Position numbers and translations under genes: made by a program
Shown: positions 1 to 5,159 of the stretch, in pieces
Layout of the letters: each line of letters starts with the position of its first letter
Numbering within the stretch: the first letter of the stretch is position 1
The notes under the pieces: model-generated
The model's database searches: none
What the model saw: only the letters and a program-made list of their open reading frames with translations
What the model was told of the DNA's origin: nothing
Assembly (NCBI GenBank): GCA_021204605.1
Contig: JAJPZD010000142.1
Span: 1 to 5,159 of the forward strand
Direction of reading: 5' to 3'
DNA length: 5,159 nt
Source of the DNA: Prevotella sp.
GTDB lineage: Bacteria; Bacteroidota; Bacteroidia; Bacteroidales; Bacteroidaceae

Positions 1-8
1 CTTACCAT
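1..8 (-). CDS. Possible 5' end of a minus-strand gene leaving the window
   Basis: Only the first eight bases of this putative gene are present (ATG, GTA, AG), so nothing can be said of its product. The call rests on position. An ATG at 8-6 lies 5 nt after a purine-rich GAGGGAG (20-14), a plausible ribosome binding site, and about 24 nt after the start expected from the promoter at 39-69. The ATG a few bases earlier hits a stop after three codons, so the ATG at 8 is the better start. It could instead be the leader of a gene or RNA that begins outside the window. Confidence 0.25.
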
Positions 9-38
9 ATCATCTCCCTCTTTGGGCGAAAGCGGTTG

Positions 39-69
39 CAAAGGTATAACCTTTTCTTAAATTTCCAAA
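39..69 (-). promoter_or_regulatory. Bacteroidota-type promoter reading leftward out of the window
   Basis: Read on the minus strand, TTTG (69-66) is followed after 19 nt by TACCTTTG (46-39). This matches the TTTG/TAnnTTTG pair described for the primary sigma factor of Bacteroides in both sequence and spacing. Transcription would begin near position 32 and give a leader of roughly 24 nt before the possible ATG at 8. It is the best-matching promoter in the window. Being downstream of the GH28 gene and on the same strand, it separates that gene from the next unit to the left. Confidence 0.55.
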
Positions 70-173
70 ACAACAGGCTTTTTTTCTCACCGTTTTAATA
101 TTTATTAATATTTAAGACGGATTTTGTACCGACAAGCATAATACGCTCACATTAATTATATAATATATAAGCG

Positions 174-1496
174 TTATTTCACCACCTCGCCGTTTATTTT
201 CAAGTTATCAACAACCGTGCCTTCAATCATCGTTTTATCAAAAGCACCAGTTTTATCGTTAACGACACAGTTAATAAAAGAAAAGTCACTGAGAGAATAT
301 TTATCAGAAGTACCTACATCAAAAAAGTTGTTGCAATTGACATTTATGCCTTTAATAATCACATTCTTGCACTCAGAGTGAGGCATATCAACGCGGTGCT
401 CCAAATTATAAAACTGTGTCCATGGGCGAACAGTAAGAAAGCTGCCACATTCACCGCTCACGTTCTCCACAGTTATTTGTTCATAGAGTTGTGGTGTATC
501 AGGGCGCATCTTAAGCCAAAGAACCCGAGAAGCATTAGTGAAAGAGATATTGCGGACAACAATGTTCCAGTCGTGCAGGCTTTCGCTGCCAAGAGTAAGA
601 CAGCCATGCACCTTTCCATAAGTGCAATTCTGCACAATAATGTTATAATTCGGTCCATTCTCGGGGTCTTGGTCAGCAAAAGTTCCCTTGCCCCCCTTTA
701 AGACCACAGCATCATCATTGACATTCATGTAACAGCCACTTACAAGGATATCATGACAATTATCAATATCCAAAGCATCGCTACTGGGAGCCTTGACGCC
801 CGAAGTAGGGGCATAGATATAGCAACCTATGTATTTTACGTGGTCACACTTATATAAATGGTTCGTCCAAAACGGACTATTTATAAGTCGCACATCCTGC
901 ACCTGGACATTGCTGCAATTCTGCATATAAACCAATCGAGGGCGCAACGCCTCAAGGTTGGTGCACTGCGGGTTAAACTGACGCCTTATCCAAAATTCCT
1001 CCCAAAATCTCAAACCGTTACCGTTTATCGTACCCTTGCCGGTGATAGTAAAGCCGTCAATGCCCTCTGCATTGACAAGAGCGGCAAAATAGTTGAGCGA
1101 CTGTCCTTCCATACGCGTCTTTATGATAGGATAATATTTTATAGCATCAATGCCTTTAAGCTCCGCACCCTCACAAAGATGCAAGTGTGTACCCTGTTTG
1201 AAGAACAGCGCGCCGCTGAGGAACTTACCTGCTGGAATGACGATAACGCCACCACCCTTTTCGGCGGCAAGATCAATAACATTCTGTATTGCCACCGTCT
1301 GCAGCAAGGAAGAATCCTGCTCAACGCCATAATCAGTAATAATATACTGTTCGCCAAGACTGTTTATATCAATGCGCGTAGTGTCGTTGAACCATTCGGG
1401 AATATCCTCGCCATTCGGGAACTTTTCATTCACTGTCTTTGCCGAAAATTGTAAAGATGCGGCAAGTGTCAAAATAAGAATAAAAAACTTTTTCAT
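174..1496 (-). CDS. Secreted glycoside hydrolase family 28 (polygalacturonase-like)
   Basis: A 440-aa protein with a signal peptide (MKK, hydrophobic core 4-17, probable cleavage after FSA at 19) and no lipobox cysteine, so probably periplasmic or secreted. The mature part opens with the pectate-lyase-superfamily entry seen in GH28 (YGV at 56, GGGVIVIPAGKF from 81), then a repetitive beta-helix. GH28 enzymes hydrolyse alpha-1,4-galacturonide or related bonds in pectin by inversion. Candidate catalytic aspartates are D240 (SSDALD, where classical enzymes have NTDGID) and D261/D262 (NVNDD). H297 (VHG) stands for the usual GHG histidine and K329 (WLK) for the RIK lysine. The KMRPDTPQ segment (329-336) is one I associate with Bacteroidota GH28 proteins. 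Length is near the bacterial norm. The ATG at 1496 directly precedes the signal peptide and has no Shine-Dalgarno. The upstream SDR gene ends 57 bp away, so co-transcription is possible. The exact substrate (exo- or endo-, galacturonan or rhamnogalacturonan) cannot be read from sequence. Confidence 0.9.
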   Translation of the reverse strand: MKKFFILILTLAASLQFSAKTVNEKFPNGEDIPEWFNDTTRIDINSLGEQYIITDYGVEQDSSLLQTVAIQNVIDLAAEKGGGVIVIPAGKFLSGALFFKQGTHLHLCEGAELKGIDAIKYYPIIKTRMEGQSLNYFAALVNAEGIDGFTITGKGTINGNGLRFWEEFWIRRQFNPQCTNLEALRPRLVYMQNCSNVQVQDVRLINSPFWTNHLYKCDHVKYIGCYIYAPTSGVKAPSSDALDIDNCHDILVSGCYMNVNDDAVVLKGGKGTFADQDPENGPNYNIIVQNCTYGKVHGCLTLGSESLHDWNIVVRNISFTNASRVLWLKMRPDTPQLYEQITVENVSGECGSFLTVRPWTQFYNLEHRVDMPHSECKNVIIKGINVNCNNFFDVGTSDKYSLSDFSFINCVVNDKTGAFDKTMIEGTVVDNLKINGEVVK

Positions 1497-1538
1497 TGTC
1501 TTCTGTTTTGAAAAGATTTAAGATAACGGACATTAGAA

Positions 1539-1550
1539 TCTCTTAAGAGA
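1539..1550. repeat. Perfect 12-bp palindrome in the SDR-GH28 gap
   Basis: TCTCTTAAGAGA is a perfect inverted repeat without a spacer, beginning 3 nt past the SDR stop codon and ending 42 nt before the GH28 start. With no loop and no T-run after it on the minus strand, it is not a standard intrinsic terminator. It could be an operator for a dimeric regulator of the GH28 gene or chance; no second copy was noticed in the window. Confidence 0.4.
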
Positions 1551-1553
1551 GCA

Positions 1554-2300
1554 TCATTGCCCTTGTTTATTTTTTGTTTTAATATTCAACTTCCGCCACA
1601 GACAATTAGGTATCATTTGCCAGAAGAACACCAGAATGCGGTAACGCCAATCAATTACTTCCACATGACGGTGAGCCATCAGAGCTTTCACGATTTTGCG
1701 AGCCACTGTCTCAACATTCATCAACATGGGATAACACTCCGACCCAGACAGCAATGCAGTATCCACAAAACCAGGGCGTATGTCAGTGAAGCGTATATGC
1801 AGACGACGCATATTAGAAAGTTGTTCTAAGGCCTGGACATACTTCGTCTGGTATGCCTTCACAGCACTGTACGACGGAGCTGCACCGAGACCCTTAGTTC
1901 CAGCAATCGAGGATATCACAACAATGTCCCCGCCAAGATTTTCTGCCATGAAATTGAACATAGTGCCGATAATTGCTGTAAAGCCAAGTACATTCACGTC
2001 AACCGTATCCATCTCCACCTTCAGGTCAAGCTGCATATTCTGTTTTCCCCACCCTGCGGAATAGACAAACAGGTTTACACCACCCATAGATTTTACTAAA
2101 TACAATAGGTGCTCAGGCGCATCATCAGCAGTAATGTCAAGAGGAAGAACCTTTACCATGTCAGGGTTAATATTTTTTACCTCCAACAGTTTATCCTCCC
2201 GCCGTGCCGCAATACCAATAAACCACCCTTGAGCAAGCAGCAATTTGCTCACTTCCCTTCCTATGCCAGAGGAGGCTCCAATGATAATCGCACGTTTCAT
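1554..2300 (-). CDS. Short-chain dehydrogenase/reductase (classical SDR family)
   Basis: A 248-aa Rossmann-fold oxidoreductase, the usual length for a classical SDR. Numbered from the ATG at 2300, it has the glycine-rich nucleotide-binding motif GASSGIG (8-14), YSAG (80-83) in place of the common NNAG, and the complete catalytic set N103, S131, Y144 and K148 (YSAVK). RPGFVDT (175-181) follows the active site, as is typical of the family. R33/R34 after beta-strand 2 (AARRED) suggest NADP(H) preference, which is an inference. The C-terminus (about 220-238) is hydrophobic with aromatic residues and basic at its end, which could mediate membrane association. The frame extends one codon to a TTG at 2303, but the ATG is the likelier start. 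The substrate is unknown. Cytoplasmic. It is divergent from sppA and lies upstream of the GH28 gene on the same strand, with no obvious functional tie to either. Confidence 0.88.
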   Translation of the reverse strand: MKRAIIIGASSGIGREVSKLLLAQGWFIGIAARREDKLLEVKNINPDMVKVLPLDITADDAPEHLLYLVKSMGGVNLFVYSAGWGKQNMQLDLKVEMDTVDVNVLGFTAIIGTMFNFMAENLGGDIVVISSIAGTKGLGAAPSYSAVKAYQTKYVQALEQLSNMRRLHIRFTDIRPGFVDTALLSGSECYPMLMNVETVARKIVKALMAHRHVEVIDWRYRILVFFWQMIPNCLWRKLNIKTKNKQGQ

Positions 2301-2305
2301 CAATG

Positions 2306-2338
2306 CGAAAATACGAAATAAATAGTAATTTCATCAAA
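2306..2338 (-). promoter_or_regulatory. Candidate promoter for the SDR (and possibly GH28) gene
   Basis: On the minus strand, TTTG (2338-2335) is followed after 21 nt by TATTTTCG (2313-2306). This is the Bacteroides-type arrangement with one mismatch in the TAnnTTTG box. It sits so close to the ATG at 2300 that the transcript would be nearly leaderless. An alternative is an exact TATATTTG (2394-2387) farther upstream, which lacks a good TTTG partner. No Shine-Dalgarno precedes the SDR start. Confidence 0.35.
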
Positions 2339-2350
2339 CTTTATGTACTT

Positions 2351-2385
2351 TTTCAGACAAAATACAATAAAAATCATTAACTTTG
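2351..2385 (+). promoter_or_regulatory. Candidate promoter for sppA-lpxK
   Basis: TAACTTTG (2378-2385) is an exact match to the Bacteroides TAnnTTTG box. The upstream element is weaker: TTTC (2351-2354) stands 23 nt before it, where TTTG would be expected. Transcription would begin around 2392, leaving a leader of about 90 nt before the sppA ATG. The box lies 1 nt from a TAnnTTTG match on the opposite strand (2387-2394), so polymerase binding for the two directions could be mutually exclusive. Confidence 0.5.
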
Positions 2386-2395
2386 CCAAATATAA

Positions 2396-2442
2396 GGCAT
2401 TTTTTGCCCTAAAATGTAAGTGAAATAGGAGTTTTTCCTGTT
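2396..2442 (+). other. Two small hairpins in the presumed sppA leader
   Basis: The first is GGCA (2396-2399), a five-T loop and TGCC (2405-2408). The second pairs AATAGGA (2424-2430) with TCCTGTT (2436-2442) around the loop GTTTT, giving seven pairs including one T-G (U-G in RNA). Both are short and AT-rich or weak. The second is followed by ATTTTG, not a clean T-run, so a terminator role is unlikely. Just after it lies a tandem repeat of TTGACA (2446-2457). These may be leader structure or chance; no known riboswitch is recognised. Confidence 0.25.
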
Positions 2443-2472
2443 ATTTTGACATTGACATTCAAACAATAAAAC

Positions 2473-2478
2473 AAAGGA
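2473..2478 (+). promoter_or_regulatory. Ribosome binding site of sppA
   Basis: AAAGGA lies 5 nt before the ATG at 2484 and supports that start, which also places the hydrophobic anchor at the N-terminus as expected for SppA. Confidence 0.55.
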
Positions 2479-2483
2479 ACGTT

Positions 2484-4250
2484 ATGAAAGAATTTTTCAA
2501 ATACACTTTTGCCACTATTGTCGGCATGGTGTTTTTTTTCGTAATTAGTTGTATAATCGGAACGATTTGCATTATCGGAATTATCGCATCAGACAGTACC
2601 ACAAAGAAAGCAAAAGATAATTCCGTAATGATACTCAACCTATCAGGAGAATTGGCAGAGCGTTCCGATGACACTTTCGTTGACCAGTTTGGTGGCAATA
2701 AAATAAGTACTATAGGACTTGATGACGTTCTCGAAGGAATAAAAAAGGCTAAAAGTAATGACAATATAAAGGGAATATATATAAAAGCCGGCATGCTAAG
2801 TTCCGATTCATACGCATCCTTGCAGGCAATTCGCAACCAACTTGTTGACTTCAAGCAGAGTGGGAAGTGGATCATAACATACGGAGACATATACACCCAA
2901 GGCACCTACTACGTCTGTTCTGTCGCCGACAAAATTTTCCTAAACCCCAGTGGTCAGATCGACTGGCATGGTCTTTCAGCCCAACCATATTTTCTTAAAG
3001 ACCTGTTGGCGAAATTCGGCGTAAAGATGCAATTGGCAAAGGTAGGCACCTACAAGAGCATGCCCGAAATGTACACAGCCAACAAGATGAGCGATGCAAA
3101 CCGAGAGCAGGTTACCGTCTATGTAAACGGGATATGGAAAAACATCTGCGATGCCGTGTCGAAGAGCAGAAACATCAGTGTAGAAGTTCTCAACACATAC
3201 GCCGACAACCTTATAACATTCAGCGATCCGACTGATTACGTGGCCTACAAGTTGGTTGACAAGTTGATTTACACAAATGAGATAAAGACAGAGATTAACA
3301 ATCTTCTGAAAGCAAAAGCCGACGAGGATATCAACACGCTGAGCATCAATGACATGAAAAACATCAAAGGAGAAAAGAAGAAAGGTGATGAGATTGCCGT
3401 TTACTATGCTTACGGAGATATTGTTGACAGTGAGGAGGCCGGTCTGTTTTCAAAAGGCAATAACATTGTAAGCAAAACTGTTTGCAATGATCTTAAAAAA
3501 TTGATGGATGACGAGGATGTGAAAGCAGTGGTATTGCGCATAAACTCAGGAGGAGGCAGTGCATACGCATCAGAACAGATATGGCATTACATCCAGTTGT
3601 TAAAAGCAAAAAAACCTGTAGTTGTCTCAATGGGTGGCATGGCTGCCTCTGGCGGTTATTATATAAGCAGTGGAGCCAACTGGATTGTTGCAGAGCCGAC
3701 AACATTGACAGGAAGTATTGGAATTTTCGGGATTTTCCCTGATGTCAGCGAGCTGCTAACCCAGAAGTTAGGCGTTAAATTTGATGAGGTGAGCACAAAC
3801 AAGAACAGCAGTTTTGGCACCTTATCCCGTCCTTTCAGTGAAGAGGAGCTTAGTTACCTCAACAAGTATATCGAGCGAGGCTACAATCTGTTTCTCTCAC
3901 GTGTGGCAGAAGGCAGGAAGATGAGCACTGCGGATGTTGACAATGTTGCGCAGGGCAGGGTATGGCTCGGACAGGATGCCGTGAACAAAAAACTCGTTGA
4001 CGAACTTGGGGGGTTGGATGTAGCGGTGGCGAAAGCAGCAAGTCTTGCCAAACTGAAGGAATATCACGCCACATCGTATCCCGAAAAGTCTGATTGGATC
4101 GACCAACTGTTGAATTATGGAGACGATTACTCAGACAAGAAGATGCGTGAGACATTCGGAGAATTTTATGAGCCATTCAAACTATTGCGCACACTCAATA
4201 TTCAGAATGTAGCACAGGCAAGGCTTCCGTTTGTCATAAATATAAAATAA
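2484..4250 (+). CDS. sppA: Signal peptide peptidase SppA, 67-kDa type (peptidase family S49)
   Basis: A 588-aa membrane-anchored serine protease that degrades cleaved signal peptides and other membrane-embedded peptides from the outer face of the inner membrane. One hydrophobic segment (about 8-35) follows a short N-terminus, fitting a single N-terminal anchor with the rest periplasmic. It has the two tandem S49 domains of the long form: an N-terminal one (about 75-265) carrying the general-base lysine K191 in VGTYKS, and a C-terminal one (about 303-525) carrying the nucleophile S389 in MAASGGYY. These match K209 and S409 of the E. coli enzyme. RINSGGGSA (352-360) and LTGSIGIFG (408-416) are further conserved blocks. 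Length is close to E. coli SppA and the gene is intact. It begins the plus-strand transcript, ends with TAA followed by a second in-frame TAA three codons on, and leads into lpxK after 88 bp with no terminator visible. Confidence 0.96.
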   Translation: MKEFFKYTFATIVGMVFFFVISCIIGTICIIGIIASDSTTKKAKDNSVMILNLSGELAERSDDTFVDQFGGNKISTIGLDDVLEGIKKAKSNDNIKGIYIKAGMLSSDSYASLQAIRNQLVDFKQSGKWIITYGDIYTQGTYYVCSVADKIFLNPSGQIDWHGLSAQPYFLKDLLAKFGVKMQLAKVGTYKSMPEMYTANKMSDANREQVTVYVNGIWKNICDAVSKSRNISVEVLNTYADNLITFSDPTDYVAYKLVDKLIYTNEIKTEINNLLKAKADEDINTLSINDMKNIKGEKKKGDEIAVYYAYGDIVDSEEAGLFSKGNNIVSKTVCNDLKKLMDDEDVKAVVLRINSGGGSAYASEQIWHYIQLLKAKKPVVVSMGGMAASGGYYISSGANWIVAEPTTLTGSIGIFGIFPDVSELLTQKLGVKFDEVSTNKNSSFGTLSRPFSEEELSYLNKYIERGYNLFLSRVAEGRKMSTADVDNVAQGRVWLGQDAVNKKLVDELGGLDVAVAKAASLAKLKEYHATSYPEKSDWIDQLLNYGDDYSDKKMRETFGEFYEPFKLLRTLNIQNVAQARLPFVINIK

Positions 4251-4257
4251 AACAGTT

Positions 4258-4263
4258 AAGGAG
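4258..4263 (+). promoter_or_regulatory. Strong Shine-Dalgarno upstream of the 17-codon frame
   Basis: AAGGAG lies 8 nt before the ATG at 4272. It is the best Shine-Dalgarno match in the window, which is notable in a phylum where such sites are weak or absent. It serves the mini frame and is too far (75 nt) from the lpxK ATG to serve it directly. Confidence 0.5.
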
Positions 4264-4271
4264 AAATCATT

Positions 4272-4325
4272 ATGAAAAACGCAATAAAGAAACAGAACAA
4301 TAAAACACCTTTGATTTCACCTTAA
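4272..4325 (+). CDS. Possible 17-aa leader or coupling peptide between sppA and lpxK
   Basis: The frame ATG to TAA encodes MKNAIKKQNNKTPLISP. It starts 21 nt after the sppA stop, in the same frame, and ends 13 nt before the lpxK ATG. The peptide is basic and asparagine/lysine-rich in its first dozen residues, has no hydrophobic segment and resembles no family I know. The main support is the AAGGAG site at correct spacing. A reasonable inference is that ribosomes ending here restart at the lpxK ATG, which has no Shine-Dalgarno of its own. It might also be a decayed remnant or simply AT-rich spacer. There is no amino-acid run to suggest attenuation, and no competing hairpins are evident. Confidence 0.35.
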   Translation: MKNAIKKQNNKTPLISP

Positions 4326-4338
4326 TTCTCTATAACTT

Positions 4339-5159
4339 ATGGACAAGAAATTCATCAAGATAAACGGATGGCTAATCGCATTCAGTTGGTTTTACGGCAT
4401 TGGCGTGAAATTCCGGAACCGTCTGTTTGAGACCGGCATTTTGAAGAGCCGCAGTTTTGATATTCCAATTATCAACGTTGGGAATATCACAGCAGGCGGC
4501 TCTGGCAAGACCCCATGTGTGCTATACCTGATAAAACTCCTCAAGGAAAGATTTCATGTCGCTGTACTGAGTCGTGGTTACAAGCGTAAGAGCAAAGGTT
4601 ACGTGCTTGCCACGAAGGACTCGAAAATAGAAGAATTAGGAGATGAACCATACTGGCTCAGAAAGAAACATCCAGACATACACATTGCTGTTGATGCCAA
4701 CCGTTGTAACGGTATCGAAAGGATAATGAATGATTATGAGACAAAGGATACTGACGTGATATTGCTTGATGACGCATATCAGCACAGATATGTAAAGCCA
4801 GGCATAAACATGCTGCTGATAGACTTTCACAGACTTATAATCCATGACAAATTATTGCCGGCTGGCAGATTGAGGGAGTCGCAGGAAGGAATGAAAAGAG
4901 CCAATATCGTAATGATAACAAAATGTCCGAGAGACTTGAAACCTATGGAGCAGCGAGTGATTACAAAGTCAATTAAGCTCCTGCCCTATCAGCAGATATT
5001 TTTCACAACATTGGAATACGAGGATTTACGCCCGGTGTATTACGGAGAGAGCAGAAAACTTGACAGTATCAGTGAGGACGAGAATGTGCTGTTACTCACA
5101 GGCATAGCATTGCCGGAACAGATAATCTACGACATGAAGCCATACATGAAGAACATCGC
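4339..5159 (+). CDS. lpxK: Tetraacyldisaccharide 4'-kinase LpxK, 3' end outside the window
   Basis: The first 273 codons of LpxK, which uses ATP to phosphorylate the 4' position of the tetraacyl-disaccharide 1-phosphate precursor, forming lipid IVA on the inner face of the inner membrane. Visible hallmarks are a hydrophobic/amphipathic N-terminal segment (about 9-30) expected to touch the membrane, the P-loop GNITAGGSGKTP (48-59) with K57 and T58, LSRGY (77-81), GDEP (101-104), the acidic pair D144/D145 in DDAYQHR (144-150), and LLPAGRLRE (172-180). Most LpxK proteins have DDGFQHR, and DDA forms are, as I recall, common in Bacteroidota. The start is fixed by a TAA two codons upstream in frame. 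No Shine-Dalgarno is present, so translation may depend on the preceding mini frame or on the AT-rich context. About a quarter of the usual length lies beyond the end. Co-transcribed with sppA, probably from the promoter near 2378. Confidence 0.94.
   Translation, partial: MDKKFIKINGWLIAFSWFYGIGVKFRNRLFETGILKSRSFDIPIINVGNITAGGSGKTPCVLYLIKLLKERFHVAVLSRGYKRKSKGYVLATKDSKIEELGDEPYWLRKKHPDIHIAVDANRCNGIERIMNDYETKDTDVILLDDAYQHRYVKPGINMLLIDFHRLIIHDKLLPAGRLRESQEGMKRANIVMITKCPRDLKPMEQRVITKSIKLLPYQQIFFTTLEYEDLRPVYYGESRKLDSISEDENVLLLTGIALPEQIIYDMKPYMKNI

Noticed and set aside
156..170. A TTATAT/ATATAA inverted repeat just downstream of the GH28 stop on the minus strand, as a terminator
   Set aside because: The six-pair stem is entirely A/T with a three-base loop and no T-run; too weak to call a terminator. 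The gap 70-173 holds nothing else I can support.
858..1454. A 198-codon plus-strand open frame opposite the GH28 gene
   Set aside because: It lies wholly antisense to a gene with clear family motifs, has no recognisable domain and no ribosome site; it is a shadow frame.
2301..2303. TTG as the start of the SDR gene
   Set aside because: The next codon is ATG and directly precedes the KRAIIIGASSGIG beta-strand, the normal start point for this family.
2446..2457. TTGACA hexamers as a sigma-70 -35 element
   Set aside because: The window reads as Bacteroidota, whose primary sigma factor does not use the TTGACA/TATAAT pair, and no TATAAT-like box stands 16-18 nt downstream before the sppA start.
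2541..2552. A lipobox-like VISC (residues 20-23) in the SppA N-terminal segment
   Set aside because: The hydrophobic stretch continues for about ten residues past the cysteine, as in a membrane anchor, and the [LVI]-x-x-C match is loose; lipoprotein processing is not supported.
2459..2905. A 148-codon minus-strand frame overlapping the start of sppA, with hydrophobic stretches
   Set aside because: Its hydrophobic look is the antisense image of the sppA N-terminus, it overlaps the sppA coding region, and it shows no family resemblance.

Overview
The window looks like ordinary chromosomal DNA from the Bacteroidota, most likely a Bacteroidales/Prevotella-type genome. The evidence is the AT-rich gaps, the promoter-like elements of the Bacteroides type (TTTG and TAnnTTTG spaced about 19-23 nt) instead of a classical -35/-10 pair, the few Shine-Dalgarno sites, and protein variants I associate with this phylum (the KMRPDTPQ motif in the GH28 enzyme, and DDAYQHR in LpxK).

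Layout, left to right. At the left edge a good minus-strand promoter points out of the window, with a probable start codon only 8 bases from the end. A short AT-rich gap follows. Two minus-strand genes come next: a secreted GH28 polygalacturonase-family glycosidase (174-1496) and, upstream of it in transcription order, a short-chain dehydrogenase/reductase (1554-2300). They are 57 bp apart and could be one transcript. A divergent intergenic region of about 180 bp (2301-2483) carries candidate promoters for both directions and two small hairpins in the presumed sppA leader. On the plus strand, sppA (2484-4250, signal peptide peptidase, complete catalytic Lys/Ser dyad) is followed by lpxK (4339-5159, lipid A 4'-kinase, cut by the window end). 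The 88-bp gap between them holds a 17-codon reading frame with the strongest Shine-Dalgarno sequence in the window.

How the genes fit together. sppA and lpxK are cell-envelope housekeeping genes, one acting on membrane-embedded peptides and the other on the lipid A precursor; they are very probably co-transcribed. The GH28 enzyme breaks down pectic polysaccharides after export. No SusC/SusD pair, regulator or second pectinase is visible, so it is either an isolated glycosidase or a locus edge. The SDR has no evident metabolic link to it.

I see no tRNA, rRNA, CRISPR array, insertion sequence or prophage trace, and nothing that makes a convincing case for an undescribed multi-gene system. The most checkable oddities are the 17-aa frame between sppA and lpxK and the non-classical active-site motifs of the GH28 protein.
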